A stretch of DNA of 64,000 nucleotides. It comes from Pseudomonadota bacterium (GTDB lineage: Bacteria; Pseudomonadota; Alphaproteobacteria; Rhizobiales; Beijerinckiaceae). The notes under the pieces were generated by a model. That model ran no database searches. It saw nothing but the letters and a program-made list of their open reading frames with translations, and was not told the origin of the DNA. The DNA is taken from NCBI GenBank assembly GCA_021781815.1, contig JAJXWB010000010.1, positions 62,001-126,000 on the forward strand. Direction: 5' to 3'. Every line of letters begins with the position of its first letter. Positions within the stretch are counted from its first letter, which is position 1. Below are positions 52,499 to 62,026 of this stretch, in pieces. Position numbers and translations under genes: made by a program.

Positions 52499-53236
52499 AT
52501 GCGATCAGGCGTTATCGCACAGAAGGTGGGAATGACCCGCATCTTCACGGATGCCGGGGAGCACGTGCCCGTCACTGTGCTCAAGCTCGACGGCTGTCAG
52601 GTCGTCGCCCACCGCACGAAGGACAAGAACGGCTACACCGCGCTGCAGCTCGGCATCGGGCGCGCGAAGGTGAAGAATGTGTCGAAGGCCGAGCGTGCGC
52701 GCTTCGCCGTGGCGCAGGTCGAGCCGAAAATGAAACTCGCGGAGTTTCGTGTGCCTGACGAAGGTCTGATCCCCGTCGGCTCCGAGATCACGGCGGATCA
52801 TTTCGTCGTCGGTCAATTCGTCGACGTCACGGGTACGACCATCGGCAAGGGCTTTGCTGGACCGATGAAGCGCTGGAACTTCGGCGGCCTGCGCGCTTCG
52901 CACGGCGTGTCCATCTCGCACCGTTCGCATGGTTCGACCGGCGGTCGTCAGGATCCCGGCAAGACCTTCAAGAACAAGAAAATGGCCGGCCATATGGGCG
53001 CCGAACGCGTGACGACGCAGAACCTGCGCGTCGTGCAGACCGACGTCGATCGGGGCCTTATCTTGGTCGAAGGCTCGGTGCCTGGGCATGCGGGCGGCTA
53101 TATTTTCGTCCGCGACGCGGTCAAGCGGACGCTGCCCGAGGGCGCTCCGAAGCCCGGCAAGTTCAGGGCGCCCGCCGCCAAGGCCGAAGAGAAAGCGCCC
53201 ACGCCGGCGCCGGCCGAAGAAAAGAAGGAGGGCTGA
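52499..53236 (+). CDS. rplC: 50S ribosomal protein L3, with C-terminal extension
   Basis: The protein has 245 residues from the ATG at 52499 ([20 protein letters not shown]), preceded by AAGGAATG. The core has [20 protein letters not shown] and [20 protein letters not shown] near the peptidyl transferase centre (includes the methylated Gln region). The last 30 or so residues are an Ala/Glu/Pro/Lys tail ([18 protein letters not shown]) beyond the usual core; such tails occur in some alphaproteobacterial L3 proteins. rplD starts three bases after the stop. Confidence 0.97.
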   Translation: MRSGVIAQKVGMTRIFTDAGEHVPVTVLKLDGCQVVAHRTKDKNGYTALQLGIGRAKVKNVSKAERARFAVAQVEPKMKLAEFRVPDEGLIPVGSEITADHFVVGQFVDVTGTTIGKGFAGPMKRWNFGGLRASHGVSISHRSHGSTGGRQDPGKTFKNKKMAGHMGAERVTTQNLRVVQTDVDRGLILVEGSVPGHAGGYIFVRDAVKRTLPEGAPKPGKFRAPAAKAEEKAPTPAPAEEKKEG

Positions 53237-53239
53237 GCC

Positions 53240-53857
53240 GTGAAGATCGACGTGCTGTCGCTCGACGGTCAATCGGCCGGTTCGATCGAACTCAACGATG
53301 AGATTTTCGGCCTTGAGCCGCGTATGGATCTCATCCACCGCATGGTGCGCTGGCAGCTCGCCAAGCGCCGCGCCGGGACTCACGCGGTGAAGAACCGCGC
53401 CGAGATCTGGCGCACCGGCAAGAAGATGTACAAGCAGAAGGGCACGGGCGGCGCCCGTCACGGCTCGGCCCGCGTGCCGCAGTTCCGCGGCGGCGGACGC
53501 GCTTTCGGTCCAGTCGTGCGCGATCACGCGCACGATCTGCCGAAGAAGGTGCGGGCGCTTGCGCTGCGCCACGCGCTGTCGGCCAAGATGAAGGACGGCG
53601 GCGTGATCGTGTGGGAGAAGGCCGAATCCGACGGCAAGACGAAGGCGCTCAAGGCGACCTTCGCCAAGGTCGGCTTGAAAAGCGCGCTGATCATCGATGG
53701 CGCCTCGCCGCAGGAGTCGTTCGCTCTGGCCGCCCGCAACATTCCGCAGATCGACGTGCTGTCGGTGGCCGGAATCAACGTCTACGACATCCTGCGTCGC
53801 GAGAAGCTCGTGCTGACGCGCGCGGCCGTCGATGCGCTGGAGGCGCGATTCAAATGA
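53240..53857 (+). CDS. rplD: 50S ribosomal protein L4
   Basis: The 205-residue protein starts with GTG at 53240 ([20 protein letters not shown]). The exit-tunnel loop is [20 protein letters not shown] and [20 protein letters not shown], where macrolide-resistance changes can arise; the sequence is wild type. L4 represses the S10 operon in E. coli. Its stop overlaps the rplW start (ATGA), which implies coupled translation. Confidence 0.97.
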   Translation: MKIDVLSLDGQSAGSIELNDEIFGLEPRMDLIHRMVRWQLAKRRAGTHAVKNRAEIWRTGKKMYKQKGTGGARHGSARVPQFRGGGRAFGPVVRDHAHDLPKKVRALALRHALSAKMKDGGVIVWEKAESDGKTKALKATFAKVGLKSALIIDGASPQESFALAARNIPQIDVLSVAGINVYDILRREKLVLTRAAVDALEARFK

Positions 53858-54150
53858 GCAAGGATCCGCGCCACTACGACGTGATCGTCTCGCCGGTGAT
53901 CACTGAAAAGGCGACGTTCGCTTCCGAGCAGAACAAGGTCGTTTTCAAGGTTCGCAAGGACGCCACCAAGCCGCAGATCAAGGCTGCGGTCGAAGGGCTG
54001 TTCGATGTAAAGGTCGAGAGCGTCAACACGCTGGTCCGCAAGGGCAAGACCAAAGTATTCCGCGGGGTCCGCGGCTCGCAGTCCGACGTGAAGAAAGCTG
54101 TCGTGACGCTGGCCGAGGGCCACAGAATCGACGTTACGACGGGTCTGTGA
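53854..54150 (+). CDS. rplW: 50S ribosomal protein L23
   Basis: The 98-residue protein has [20 protein letters not shown], the short internal [20 protein letters not shown] and [20 protein letters not shown]. It lies at the tunnel exit and is the docking site for signal recognition particle and trigger factor. Its ATG overlaps the rplD stop by four bases, and rplB begins 19 bases after its stop. Confidence 0.97.
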   Translation: MSKDPRHYDVIVSPVITEKATFASEQNKVVFKVRKDATKPQIKAAVEGLFDVKVESVNTLVRKGKTKVFRGVRGSQSDVKKAVVTLAEGHRIDVTTGL

Positions 54151-54169
54151 GCGGGCGAGGAACAGAACA

Positions 54170-55009
54170 ATGGCGCTGAAGACATTCAAACCAATCACGC
54201 CGAGCCTTCGCCAGCTCGTCATCGTCGACCGCAGCGAGCTCCACAAGGGCAAGCCGGTCAAGACGCTGACGGAAGGCAAGTCCTCGGCCGGCGGTCGCAA
54301 CAACAACGGCCGCATCACCGTTCGCTTCCGTGGCGGCGGCCACAAGCAGTCCTATCGCATTGTCGACTTCAAGCGGCGCAAGGTGGACATGCCCGCCAAG
54401 GTCGAGCGGCTCGAATACGACCCGAACCGCACGGCGTTCATCGCGCTGATCAAATATGCGGACGGGGAACTTTCCTACATTCTCGCGCCACAGCGCCTTG
54501 GCGTCGGCGCCGAGGTCATCTCGGGCGCGCAGGTCGACGTGAAGCCGGGCAATGCGATGCCTCTGGCGGCCATCCCGGTCGGCACGATCGTCCACAATGT
54601 CGAGATGAAAATCGGCAAGGGGGGCGCGATCGCCCGCTCCGCTGGCAATTATGCGCAGATCGTGGGTCGCGACCAGGGCTACGTCATCGTCCGCCTGAAC
54701 TCGGGTGAACAACGCCTGATCCACGGCCAGTGCTTTGCCTCGATCGGCGCTGTGTCGAATCCGGATCACATGAACACGACGATCGGCAAGGCCGGTCGCC
54801 AGCGCTGGCTCGGACGTCGTCCTCACAACCGCGGCGTCGTCATGAATCCGATCGACCATCCGCACGGCGGCGGCGAAGGCCGCACATCCGGCGGACGTCA
54901 TCCGGTCACGCCCTGGGGAAAGCCGACCAAGGGCAAGAAGACCCGCAGCAACAAGCAAACCACCAAGTTCATCGTGACCTCGCGTCACAAAGCCAAGAAG
55001 AAGGGCTGA
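54170..55009 (+). CDS. rplB: 50S ribosomal protein L2
   Basis: The 279-residue protein has [60 protein letters not shown] and the C-terminal [20 protein letters not shown], whose histidine region lies near the peptidyl transferase centre. L2 joins the subunits and is essential for 50S assembly. rpsS begins three bases after its stop. Confidence 0.98.
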   Translation: MALKTFKPITPSLRQLVIVDRSELHKGKPVKTLTEGKSSAGGRNNNGRITVRFRGGGHKQSYRIVDFKRRKVDMPAKVERLEYDPNRTAFIALIKYADGELSYILAPQRLGVGAEVISGAQVDVKPGNAMPLAAIPVGTIVHNVEMKIGKGGAIARSAGNYAQIVGRDQGYVIVRLNSGEQRLIHGQCFASIGAVSNPDHMNTTIGKAGRQRWLGRRPHNRGVVMNPIDHPHGGGEGRTSGGRHPVTPWGKPTKGKKTRSNKQTTKFIVTSRHKAKKKG

Positions 55010-55012
55010 TCC

Positions 55013-55291
55013 ATGGCTCGTTCGATCTGGAAAGGCCCGTTCGTCGACGGTTACCTTCTCAAGAAGGCCGATGTCGCGCGCGGATCCGGCCGCTCCGACA
55101 TCATCAAGATCTGGAGCCGTCGCTCCACGATCCTGCCGAATTTCGTCGGTCTCACCTTCGGCGTCTACAACGGCCACAAGCACATTCCCGTTGCCGTCTC
55201 CGAAGACATGATCGGCCACAAGTTCGGCGAGTTCGCGCCGACGCGCACGTTCCACGGCCATGCCGCGGACAAGAAGGCGAAGAGGGGCTGA
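55013..55291 (+). CDS. rpsS: 30S ribosomal protein S19
   Basis: The 92-residue protein has [40 protein letters not shown] and [20 protein letters not shown], then [19 protein letters not shown]. It binds 16S rRNA in the 30S head near the A site. It lies between rplB and rplV with gaps of three bases and one base. Confidence 0.98.
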   Translation: MARSIWKGPFVDGYLLKKADVARGSGRSDIIKIWSRRSTILPNFVGLTFGVYNGHKHIPVAVSEDMIGHKFGEFAPTRTFHGHAADKKAKRG

Positions 55292-55292
55292 G

Positions 55293-55676
55293 ATGTCGAA
55301 GCAGAAGACACCCCGCGCGCTGAAGGATACCGAAGCTAAAGCGGTCGCGCGCATGCTGCGCGTCTCGCCGCAGAAGCTCAATCTTCTGGCCCAGCTCATC
55401 CGTGGCAAGAAGGTGGATCGAGCGCTCGCCGATCTCGAATTCTCGCGCAAGCGCATCGCACAGGATGTGAAGAAGACGCTGGAAAGCGCCATCGCGAACG
55501 CCGAGAACAACCACGATCTCGACGTCGACGACCTGGTGGTCGCCGAAGCGCATGTCGGCAAGGCGCTTGTCATGAAGCGCTTTCACGCCCGTGCGCGCGG
55601 GAGGGCCGGCAGGGTCGAGAAGCCTTTCGCCAATCTGACGATCGTCGTGCGCGAAGTCGAAGCAGCGAAGGCCTGA
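55293..55676 (+). CDS. rplV: 50S ribosomal protein L22
   Basis: The 127-residue protein has the L22 core [40 protein letters not shown] and the hairpin end [20 protein letters not shown] that lines the exit tunnel, where macrolides act. The start is the ATG at 55293, just after the rpsS stop. rpsC follows 11 bases later. Confidence 0.97.
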   Translation: MSKQKTPRALKDTEAKAVARMLRVSPQKLNLLAQLIRGKKVDRALADLEFSRKRIAQDVKKTLESAIANAENNHDLDVDDLVVAEAHVGKALVMKRFHARARGRAGRVEKPFANLTIVVREVEAAKA

Positions 55677-55687
55677 GGAGAAGAACG

Positions 55688-56449
55688 ATGGGTCAGAAAG
55701 TCAATCCGATCGGTCTGCGCCTCGGCATCAACCGGACCTGGGATTCCCGCTGGTTCGCCAACACGGGCGAGTACGGCAAGCTGCTGCACGAAGACATGGA
55801 GATCCGCGAGGTTCTCATGAAGACGCTGAAGCAGGCTGCGGTTTCGAAGATCATCATCGAGCGCCCGCACAAGAAATGCCGCGTCACAATTTACTCTGCG
55901 CGTCCGGGCGTGGTGATCGGCAAGAAGGGCGCCGACATCGACAAGATCCGCAAGACGGTCGCTAAGCTCACCGACTCGGAAGTGGTCATCAACATCGTCG
56001 AGGTGCGCAAGCCTGAAGTCGACGCGACCCTCGTCGCCGATTCGATCGCCCAGCAGCTCGAACGTCGCGTGGCGTTCCGCCGGGCGATGAAACGCGCTGT
56101 GCAGTCCGCCATGCGTCTCGGCGCCGAAGGCATCCGCATCAACTGTTCCGGCCGTCTCGGCGGCGCGGAGATTGCGCGCCTCGAATGGTACCGTGAAGGC
56201 CGGGTGCCGCTGCATACGCTGCGCGCCGATGTCGATTACGGAGTGGCGACTGCGCATACTGCCTATGGCACGTGCGGCATCAAGGTCTGGATCTTCAAGG
56301 GCGAGATCCTGGAACATGATCCGATGGCGCAGGACAAGAAAATGAACGAGGCCGATCACGGCGGCGGCGATCGTCGCCCGCGTCGTGAAGATCGTGGCGA
56401 GCGCGGCGACCGTCGTGACCGTCGCGAAACGCGCGAAACCGCGGCCTGA
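55688..56449 (+). CDS. rpsC: 30S ribosomal protein S3, with Arg/Asp-rich C-terminal tail
   Basis: The protein has 253 residues. The KH domain has [20 protein letters not shown], and the C-terminal domain has [20 protein letters not shown] and [20 protein letters not shown]. The last 30 or so residues are a low-complexity tail of Arg, Asp, Gly and Glu ([18 protein letters not shown]-like repeats), longer than in E. coli S3. S3 helps unwind mRNA at entry. The tail overlaps no other gene; rplP follows 17 bases later. Confidence 0.97.
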   Translation: MGQKVNPIGLRLGINRTWDSRWFANTGEYGKLLHEDMEIREVLMKTLKQAAVSKIIIERPHKKCRVTIYSARPGVVIGKKGADIDKIRKTVAKLTDSEVVINIVEVRKPEVDATLVADSIAQQLERRVAFRRAMKRAVQSAMRLGAEGIRINCSGRLGGAEIARLEWYREGRVPLHTLRADVDYGVATAHTAYGTCGIKVWIFKGEILEHDPMAQDKKMNEADHGGGDRRPRREDRGERGDRRDRRETRETAA

Positions 56450-56466
56450 GCTGAAAGAGTTCGATC

Positions 56467-56880
56467 ATGCTGCAACCAAAACGAACGAAATTCAGGAAAG
56501 CCTTCAAGGGCCGCATCCGCGGCGCCTCGAAGGGCGGCTTCGAGCTGAACTTCGGGCAATTCGGCCTCAAGGCCATGGAGCCGGAACGCATCACTGCGCG
56601 CCAGATCGAGGCTGCCCGCCGCGCTCTGACGCGCCATATGAAGCGCGCCGGACGTGTCTGGATCCGCGTGTTCCCGGACGTGCCGGTATCCAAGAAGCCG
56701 ACCGAAGTCCGCATGGGCAAGGGCAAGGGCGCGCCCGAGTTCTGGGCTGCGCGCGTCGCGCCTGGCCGCATCATGTTCGAGATCGACGGCGTGCCGGTCG
56801 ATATCGCGCGCGAGGCGCTGACCCTGGCGGCGGCCAAGCTGCCGATCAAGACGCGCTTCATCCAGCGCATCGCTGAGTGA
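56467..56880 (+). CDS. rplP: 50S ribosomal protein L16
   Basis: The 137-residue protein begins [20 protein letters not shown], with [40 protein letters not shown] and [20 protein letters not shown]. It sits near the A-site tRNA and is required for peptidyl transferase. rpmC follows; depending on its start, the two genes overlap or are 11 bases apart. Confidence 0.98.
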   Translation: MLQPKRTKFRKAFKGRIRGASKGGFELNFGQFGLKAMEPERITARQIEAARRALTRHMKRAGRVWIRVFPDVPVSKKPTEVRMGKGKGAPEFWAARVAPGRIMFEIDGVPVDIAREALTLAAAKLPIKTRFIQRIAE

Positions 56881-56891
56881 CGGGGGCCTCG

Positions 56892-57104
56892 ATGAAGAGC
56901 AAGCAGAGATTCGCCGACCTCAAGGTCATGACCGAGGATCAGCTCAACGATGAGATCCTGAAGCTCAAGAAAGAGCAGTTCAATCTGCGCTTCCAGCGGG
57001 CGACGGGGCAGCTTGAGAACACGTCGCGCGTGCGCGTCGTGCGTCGCGACATCGCAAGGGCCAAGACCGTCGCCGCGCAGAAGCGCGCCGCCGCGAAGAA
57101 ATAA
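56892..57104 (+). CDS. rpmC: 50S ribosomal protein L29
   Basis: The protein has 70 residues from the ATG at 56892 ([20 protein letters not shown]), with CGGGGG upstream. A GTG at 56877 would overlap the rplP stop by four bases and add five residues; both are possible, but the ATG fits the family N-terminus. Helical coiled-coil sequence ([20 protein letters not shown]) matches L29, which lies at the tunnel exit. Confidence 0.95.
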   Translation: MKSKQRFADLKVMTEDQLNDEILKLKKEQFNLRFQRATGQLENTSRVRVVRRDIARAKTVAAQKRAAAKK

Positions 57105-57113
57105 GGTAGAGCA

Positions 57114-57353
57114 ATGCCGAAGAGAATTCTTCAGGGCGTCGTGGTCAGCGACAAGCAGCAGAAGACCGTGGTCGTGAAAGTGGAGCGCCGCTTCACCCAT
57201 CCGCTGCTCAAGAAGACCGTGCGCCGGACCAAGAACTACCATGCCCATGACGAGAAGGGGCATAAGGTCGGCGACGTGGTCTCGATCGAGGAAACGAAGC
57301 CGATTTCGCGCCTGAAGCGCTGGATCGTCGTCGAGGAACAGCCGAAGGCCTGA
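57114..57353 (+). CDS. rpsQ: 30S ribosomal protein S17
   Basis: The 79-residue OB-fold protein has [40 protein letters not shown] and [14 protein letters not shown]. It binds 16S rRNA early in 30S assembly. It is the last gene of the S10 block; a 95-base gap with two hairpins separates it from rplN. Confidence 0.97.
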   Translation: MPKRILQGVVVSDKQQKTVVVKVERRFTHPLLKKTVRRTKNYHAHDEKGHKVGDVVSIEETKPISRLKRWIVVEEQPKA

Positions 57354-57372
57354 GGCCTCCGACCGAAAACGA

Positions 57373-57419
57373 GGAAGCGGAAGCTTCCTTCAGGCGAAGT
57401 CCGGGGCTCGCGTCCCGGA
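57373..57419 (+). promoter_or_regulatory. Two hairpins at the S10/spc boundary (rpsQ-rplN gap)
   Basis: The first is GGAAGC-GGAA-GCTTCC (57373-57388), a six-base stem closed by a GNRA-type tetraloop (GGAA). The second is TCCGGG-N8-CCCGGA (57400-57419). This gap corresponds to the start of the spc operon in E. coli. The hairpins could be processing sites, a pause, or a binding site for a ribosomal protein; no clear promoter is seen. Confidence 0.5.
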
Positions 57420-57448
57420 AACCGATCTGAACCGAAAGGCTTTAGGCC

Positions 57449-57817
57449 ATGATACAAATGCAAACTAACCTCGACGTCGCCGATAATTCCGGTGCGCGCC
57501 GCGTGATGTGCATCAAGGTGCTCGGCGGCTCGAAGCGGAAGTACGCCGGCGTTGGAGACATCATCGTCGTATCGATCAAGGAAGCGATTCCGCGCGGTCG
57601 CGTGAAGAAGGGCGACGTCATGAAGGCGGTCGTCGTTCGCACCGCCAAGGACATCAAGCGCGCGGACGGATCGGTGATCCGCTTCGACACCAACGCGGCC
57701 GTTCTGATCAACAATCAGTCCGAGCCGATCGGCACCCGCATCTTCGGACCGGTGCCGCGCGAACTGCGCGCAAAGAACCACATGAAAATCATCTCGCTGG
57801 CGCCGGAGGTGCTGTAA
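57449..57817 (+). CDS. rplN: 50S ribosomal protein L14
   Basis: The 122-residue protein has [40 protein letters not shown] and [20 protein letters not shown]. It lies at the subunit interface and contacts RsfS in resting ribosomes in other bacteria. Its TAA overlaps the rplX ATG by one base (TAATG). It is the first gene of the spc block. Confidence 0.98.
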   Translation: MIQMQTNLDVADNSGARRVMCIKVLGGSKRKYAGVGDIIVVSIKEAIPRGRVKKGDVMKAVVVRTAKDIKRADGSVIRFDTNAAVLINNQSEPIGTRIFGPVPRELRAKNHMKIISLAPEVL

Positions 57818-58134
57818 TGGCCGCCAAGATCAAGAAGGGCGACAAGGTTGTCGTCATCACCGGCCGCGACAAGGGCCGTTCCGGCGAGGTCGTCCAGGTG
57901 ATGCCCTCGGAAGAGCGGGCGATCGTGCGCGGCGTCAACATGGTCAAGCGCCACCAGCGCCAGACCATGCAACAGGAAGGCGGCATCATCTCGAAGGAAG
58001 CCTCCATCCACTTGTCGAATCTCGCGCTGAACGACCCCAAGAGCGGCAAGCCAACGCGCGTTGGGTTCAAGACGCTTGATGACGGCCGCAAGGTCCGGTT
58101 CGCGAAGCGCTCGGGAGATCTGATCGATGGCTGA
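57817..58134 (+). CDS. rplX: 50S ribosomal protein L24
   Basis: The 105-residue protein begins [20 protein letters not shown], a KOW domain, with [20 protein letters not shown] and [21 protein letters not shown]24 starts 50S assembly. Its start overlaps the rplN stop, and its last codons overlap the rplE start (58127), which implies translational coupling. Confidence 0.97.
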   Translation: MAAKIKKGDKVVVITGRDKGRSGEVVQVMPSEERAIVRGVNMVKRHQRQTMQQEGGIISKEASIHLSNLALNDPKSGKPTRVGFKTLDDGRKVRFAKRSGDLIDG

Positions 58135-58831
58135 CGAAAAGAAATCGAAGACGCCGAAGGGCGACGCCAAGGGCTCCGGCCCGACCAACGCCGGCGCCAA
58201 GGATTCCGCCAAGGTCGCCAAGCCGAAGGCTGAAAAGGTCGTGAAGGGCGAAGGCGCGGGCAAGCCCCAGGCCAAGCTGCCTGACGGCTATACGCCTCGG
58301 CTGCGCAAGATGTACGACGAGACGATCCGCGCCAAGCTGGTTGAGGAGTTCGGTTACAAGAACGCTCTTGAGGTGCCGCGCATCGAGAAGATCGTGCTCA
58401 ACATGGGCGTGGGCGAAGCCGTCAACGACACCAAGAAGGTGACGCTGGCTGCCGCCGATCTCGGTCTGATCGCCGGACAGCGGCCGGTCGTCACGCGCGC
58501 GCGCAAGGCGATCTCGACCTTCAAGGTGCGCGAGAACATGCCGATCGGCGCCAAGGTCACGCTTCGCAAGACCCGGATGTACGAGTTTCTCGATCGCCTG
58601 GTCACGATTGCGCTGCCGCGCGTTCGCGACTTCCGCGGGCTCAACCCCAAGAGCTTCGACGGCCGCGGCAATTATGCGATCGGCATCAAGGAACACATCG
58701 TGTTCCCGGAAATCGACTACGACAAGGCGGAGTCGGTTCTCGGCATGGACATCGTCGTATGCACGACGGCGAAGACAGACGACGAAGCGCGCGCGCTGCT
58801 GCGTGCGTTCAATTTCCCGTTCCGGCAGTGA
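58127..58831 (+). CDS. rplE: 50S ribosomal protein L5 with N-terminal extension
   Basis: The protein has 234 residues. The L5 core starts at about residue 51 ([20 protein letters not shown]) and includes [40 protein letters not shown] and [20 protein letters not shown]. The first 50 or so residues are Lys/Ala/Gly-rich ([19 protein letters not shown]) and absent from the usual 180-residue L5. The ATG at 58127 overlaps rplX and is the only good start before the core, so the extension is probably translated. L5 binds 5S rRNA and the P-site tRNA. Confidence 0.93.
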   Translation: MADEKKSKTPKGDAKGSGPTNAGAKDSAKVAKPKAEKVVKGEGAGKPQAKLPDGYTPRLRKMYDETIRAKLVEEFGYKNALEVPRIEKIVLNMGVGEAVNDTKKVTLAAADLGLIAGQRPVVTRARKAISTFKVRENMPIGAKVTLRKTRMYEFLDRLVTIALPRVRDFRGLNPKSFDGRGNYAIGIKEHIVFPEIDYDKAESVLGMDIVVCTTAKTDDEARALLRAFNFPFRQ

Positions 58832-58869
58832 GCTGACACGCTCAAACGCGGAAACCAGAGGCGAACCAT

Positions 58870-59175
58870 ATGGCCAAGAAAAGCGCTGTAGAGAACAACA
58901 AGCGTAAGATGCGCCTTGTGAAGCAGTACGCGGGCCGCCGCGCGCGGCTGCAGGCGACTGCCGACGACGAGACATTGAGCATGGAAGAGCGTTTCGAGGC
59001 GCGCCTGAAGCTCGCGCAGCTTCCGCGCAATTCGGCTCCAGGCCGGATACGCAATCGATGCGAGGTGACGGGCCGTCCGCGCGCTTATTACCGCAAGTTG
59101 AAGATGTCGCGTATCGCACTGCGCGAGCTCGGGTCGAAGGGCTTGGTCCCCGGCCTCGTCAAGTCGAGCTGGTGA
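58870..59175 (+). CDS. rpsN: 30S ribosomal protein S14, zinc-free form
   Basis: The 101-residue protein begins [20 protein letters not shown] and ends [20 protein letters not shown], then [18 protein letters not shown]. The C-x2-C-x12-C-x2-C zinc ribbon of the short S14 type is absent; only one Cys is seen, so this is the long zinc-independent form. rpsH starts 10 bases after its stop. Confidence 0.97.
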   Translation: MAKKSAVENNKRKMRLVKQYAGRRARLQATADDETLSMEERFEARLKLAQLPRNSAPGRIRNRCEVTGRPRAYYRKLKMSRIALRELGSKGLVPGLVKSSW

Positions 59176-59185
59176 GGAGAGGACC

Positions 59186-59584
59186 ATGGCGGTTACTGAT
59201 CCGTTGGGCGATATGCTCACCCGCATCCGCAACGCGCAGATGCGTCGCAAGTCAAAGGTGTCGACCCCGGGTTCGCGCTTGCGCGGTCACGTGCTTGACG
59301 TGCTGAAGGACGAAGGCTTCATCCGCGGTTATTCGACGACCGAGTTCGGCAACGGCCGCACGGAGTTCGAGATCGAACTGAAGTATTTTGAAGGCCAGCC
59401 GGTCATCAGGACGATCGAGCGCGTGTCGAAGCCCGGCCGCCGCGTGTATGCGGCGGTCGACGCGATGCCGCGCGTGGCGAACGGCCTCGGCATCACTATC
59501 GTTTCTACCCCGAGGGGAGTCATGGCGGACCACGCGGCCCGCGAGGCGAACGTCGGCGGCGAAGTTCTCTGCAAGGTCTTCTGA
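59186..59584 (+). CDS. rpsH: 30S ribosomal protein S8
   Basis: The 132-residue protein has [40 protein letters not shown] and the C-terminal [20 protein letters not shown] followed by GGEVLCKVF. It binds helix 21 of 16S rRNA and in E. coli represses the spc operon by binding the rplE message start. rplF follows 22 bases later after GAGGAG. Confidence 0.98.
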   Translation: MAVTDPLGDMLTRIRNAQMRRKSKVSTPGSRLRGHVLDVLKDEGFIRGYSTTEFGNGRTEFEIELKYFEGQPVIRTIERVSKPGRRVYAAVDAMPRVANGLGITIVSTPRGVMADHAAREANVGGEVLCKVF

Positions 59585-59606
59585 CCGGATTTACGAGGAG
59601 AAAAAA

Positions 59607-60140
59607 ATGTCTCGTATCGGCAAGAAGCCGGTGGCGATCCCGTCCGGCGTGACCGCGAAGGTCGACGGGCAGACGGTTTCGGTGAAGGGCGCCAAGGGCG
59701 AGCTGAACTTTGTCGTCCCGGACGACGTCGAAGTGAAGTTCGAAAACAACGTGATCGCGGTCAATCCGCGCCACGAGACCAAGCGCGCTCGCGCGCTTTG
59801 GGGAACCTCGCGCGCCCGGGTGAACAATCTGGTCGTTGGCGTGACCAAGGGCTTCGAGAAGAAGCTTGAAATTACCGGCGTCGGCTACAAGGCCGCGGTC
59901 GCCGGCAAGAACCTGCAACTGTCGCTTGGTTACAGCCACGACGTGAGCTATCCGATTCCGGCTGGCATCGCGATCGCGACGCCGAAGCCGACGGAAATCA
60001 TGATCACGGGCATCGACAAGCGGCAGGTCGGCCAGGTCGCCGCTGAAATCCGCGCCTATCGCGGCCCCGAACCCTACAAGGGCAAGGGCGTCAAATACGC
60101 AGACGAATTCATCTTCCGCAAGGAAGGCAAGAAGAAGTAA
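59607..60140 (+). CDS. rplF: 50S ribosomal protein L6
   Basis: The 177-residue protein starts at the ATG at 59607 ([20 protein letters not shown]). It has two similar L6 domains, with [20 protein letters not shown] and the C-terminal [20 protein letters not shown] and [20 protein letters not shown]. It binds 23S rRNA near the factor-binding site. rplR follows nine bases after its stop. Confidence 0.98.
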   Translation: MSRIGKKPVAIPSGVTAKVDGQTVSVKGAKGELNFVVPDDVEVKFENNVIAVNPRHETKRARALWGTSRARVNNLVVGVTKGFEKKLEITGVGYKAAVAGKNLQLSLGYSHDVSYPIPAGIAIATPKPTEIMITGIDKRQVGQVAAEIRAYRGPEPYKGKGVKYADEFIFRKEGKKK

Positions 60141-60149
60141 GGAACGGCC

Positions 60150-60512
60150 ATGGCCAAGGACAACAAGGCACAGGATCGCCGCGTCGCCCGCGTTCGTCGC
60201 GCGATCCGCGCGCGCGCCTACGGCAAGCCGCGGCTTTCCGTCTTCCGCTCGTCGAAGCAAATCTATGCGCAGATCATCGACGACGACAAAGGCGCGACGC
60301 TTGTCGCCGCCTCGACGCTCGAGAAAGACCAGCGGGTGGCGCTGAAGACCGGCGCATCTGTCGATGCGGCGAAGGAGATCGGCAAACTGCTCGCCGAGCG
60401 CGCGGTCGCCAAGGGCATCAAGGCTGTCGTGTTCGATCGCGGCGGCTACATGTATCACGGCCGCGTCAAGGCGCTGGCCGATGGCGCGCGCGAGGGCGGG
60501 CTGGAGTTTTAA
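60150..60512 (+). CDS. rplR: 50S ribosomal protein L18
   Basis: The 120-residue protein has [39 protein letters not shown] and [20 protein letters not shown], then AREGGLEF. It binds 5S rRNA with L5. A 109-base gap to rpsE, longer than neighbouring gaps, contains a possible GACCG...CGGTC hairpin but no gene. Confidence 0.97.
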   Translation: MAKDNKAQDRRVARVRRAIRARAYGKPRLSVFRSSKQIYAQIIDDDKGATLVAASTLEKDQRVALKTGASVDAAKEIGKLLAERAVAKGIKAVVFDRGGYMYHGRVKALADGAREGGLEF

Positions 60513-60621
60513 AAGGACCGCGCGTCTTCGGTCGCGCAAAGCGGGCCGGATGGCCCACGGTCCAGGATTCGAAGCGAGCGGGCGTGGCGAGCACGTTCCG
60601 CGCAAGTGACGGAAAGAGAGA

Positions 60622-61203
60622 ATGGCTGAACCCAGACATGAGGGCGGTCGCGGTCGTGGTCGCGAGCGCGACCGAGAAGAGCGCGATTCGGAATTCGTGG
60701 ATCGCCTCGTCCACATCAACCGCGTCGCCAAGGTGGTGAAGGGCGGCCGGCGCTTCGGTTTCGCGGCGCTCGTCGTCGTCGGCGACCAGAAGGGCCGCGT
60801 CGGCTACGGCCACGGCAAGGCGCGCGAAGTGCCGGAAGCCATCCGCAAGGCGACGGAAGCCGCCAAGCGCGCGCTGATCCGCGTGCCGCTGCGCGAAGGC
60901 CGCACGCTGCATCACGACGTGCATGGCCGCCACGGCGCCGGCCGCGTGATCCTGCGCGCCGCGCCTGCGGGCACCGGCATCATCGCCGGCGGTCCGATGC
61001 GCGCCATCTTCGAGACGCTCGGCATGCACGATGTCGTAGCGAAGAGCCAGGGCTCGTCCAATCCCTACAACATGATCCGCGCGACATTTGACGCGCTGGC
61101 GCGCGAAGATTCGCCGCGCCAGGTCGCCGCCCGTCGTTCGATCAAGGTCTCCACCCTTCAGGCTCGTCGCCCCGGCGCCGAAGCCGAAGCAGCCGATTCC
61201 TGA
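60622..61203 (+). CDS. rpsE: 30S ribosomal protein S5
   Basis: The 193-residue protein has [40 protein letters not shown] and RIPLREG-like [20 protein letters not shown], then [20 protein letters not shown]. It contributes to translational accuracy. The N-terminal [15 protein letters not shown] tail is Arg/Asp/Glu-rich. rpmD follows 11 bases later. Confidence 0.98.
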   Translation: MAEPRHEGGRGRGRERDREERDSEFVDRLVHINRVAKVVKGGRRFGFAALVVVGDQKGRVGYGHGKAREVPEAIRKATEAAKRALIRVPLREGRTLHHDVHGRHGAGRVILRAAPAGTGIIAGGPMRAIFETLGMHDVVAKSQGSSNPYNMIRATFDALAREDSPRQVAARRSIKVSTLQARRPGAEAEAADS

Positions 61204-61214
61204 GGGAGGCGGAC

Positions 61215-61403
61215 ATGACGGACACGAAACTCACGATTGAGCAGATCAAGAGCCCGATCGGTCGTCCCGCCTCGCAGCGCCAGACGCTGAAGGGTCTCGG
61301 CCTCAACAAAATCGGCCGCCGCTCCACGCTCGTGGACACCTCTTCGGTGCGCGGCATGGTCGCTTCCGTTGCGCACCTCGTGCGCATCGTCGAGAGCAAG
61401 TGA
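61215..61403 (+). CDS. rpmD: 50S ribosomal protein L30
   Basis: The 62-residue protein has [40 protein letters not shown] and [16 protein letters not shown]. It is the short bacterial L30. rplO follows 10 bases later. Confidence 0.97.
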   Translation: MTDTKLTIEQIKSPIGRPASQRQTLKGLGLNKIGRRSTLVDTSSVRGMVASVAHLVRIVESK

Positions 61404-61413
61404 GGACGCGCCG

Positions 61414-61896
61414 ATGAAACTCAACGGCATTTCCGACAATCCCGGTTCCTCCAAGAACCGCATGCGCGTCGGCCGGGGCATCGGATCCGGCAAGGGCAAG
61501 ACCGGCGGCCGCGGCGTCAAGGGGCAGAAGGCCCGCACCGGCGTCGCCATCAAGGGCTTCGAAGGCGGCCAGATGCCGCTGCATCGTCGCCTTCCGAAGC
61601 GCGGCTTCTGGAATCCCTTCTCCACCGACTACAACGAGGTCAACCTTGGCCGCGTGCAGCAGGCGGTGGATGCGGGCAAACTCGACGCCTCCAAGGCGAT
61701 CACCAACGAGGCGCTCGTAGCCGCAGGCGTGCTGTCCAAGCCGCGCGACGGCGTGAAGATCCTCGGTCAGGGCGAACTCACGGCGAAGCTCGCCTTTGAA
61801 GTCGCCGCCGCGTCCAAGTCGGCGCAGGCAGCGATCGAGAAGGCCGGCGGCTCGGTCAAGTTGCTCGCGGCGGCTGCCGAGGCTCCGTCCGCCTGA
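61414..61896 (+). CDS. rplO: 50S ribosomal protein L15
   Basis: The 160-residue protein has [40 protein letters not shown] and [20 protein letters not shown]. It binds the 23S rRNA during 50S assembly. A 130-base gap with two hairpins separates it from secY, suggesting reduced read-through to the secretion and kinase genes. Confidence 0.98.
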   Translation: MKLNGISDNPGSSKNRMRVGRGIGSGKGKTGGRGVKGQKARTGVAIKGFEGGQMPLHRRLPKRGFWNPFSTDYNEVNLGRVQQAVDAGKLDASKAITNEALVAAGVLSKPRDGVKILGQGELTAKLAFEVAAASKSAQAAIEKAGGSVKLLAAAAEAPSA

Positions 61897-61901
61897 CGCG
61901 T

Positions 61902-61974
61902 TTCGCGCGTGTATTTGCGCGCGAAGGAACCTATATCGGCGGAGCGCGGGGCGTCAGTCCTTCGCTCCGTTTTT
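61902..61974 (+). terminator. Two hairpins, the second with a T tract, between rplO and secY
   Basis: TTCGCGCG (61902-61909) pairs with CGCGCGAA (61918-61925). A second stem CGGAGCG (61940-61946) pairs with CGCTCCG (61963-61969) and is followed at once by TTTTT (61970-61974), the form of an intrinsic terminator, though the 16-base loop weakens it. It may act as an attenuator for secY-adk. Confidence 0.55.
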
Positions 61975-62026
61975 GTTCGAGCCGCGCGTTCCCTCGCGGC
62001 GCGCACCGACTTCTGAGGACGCCCCC

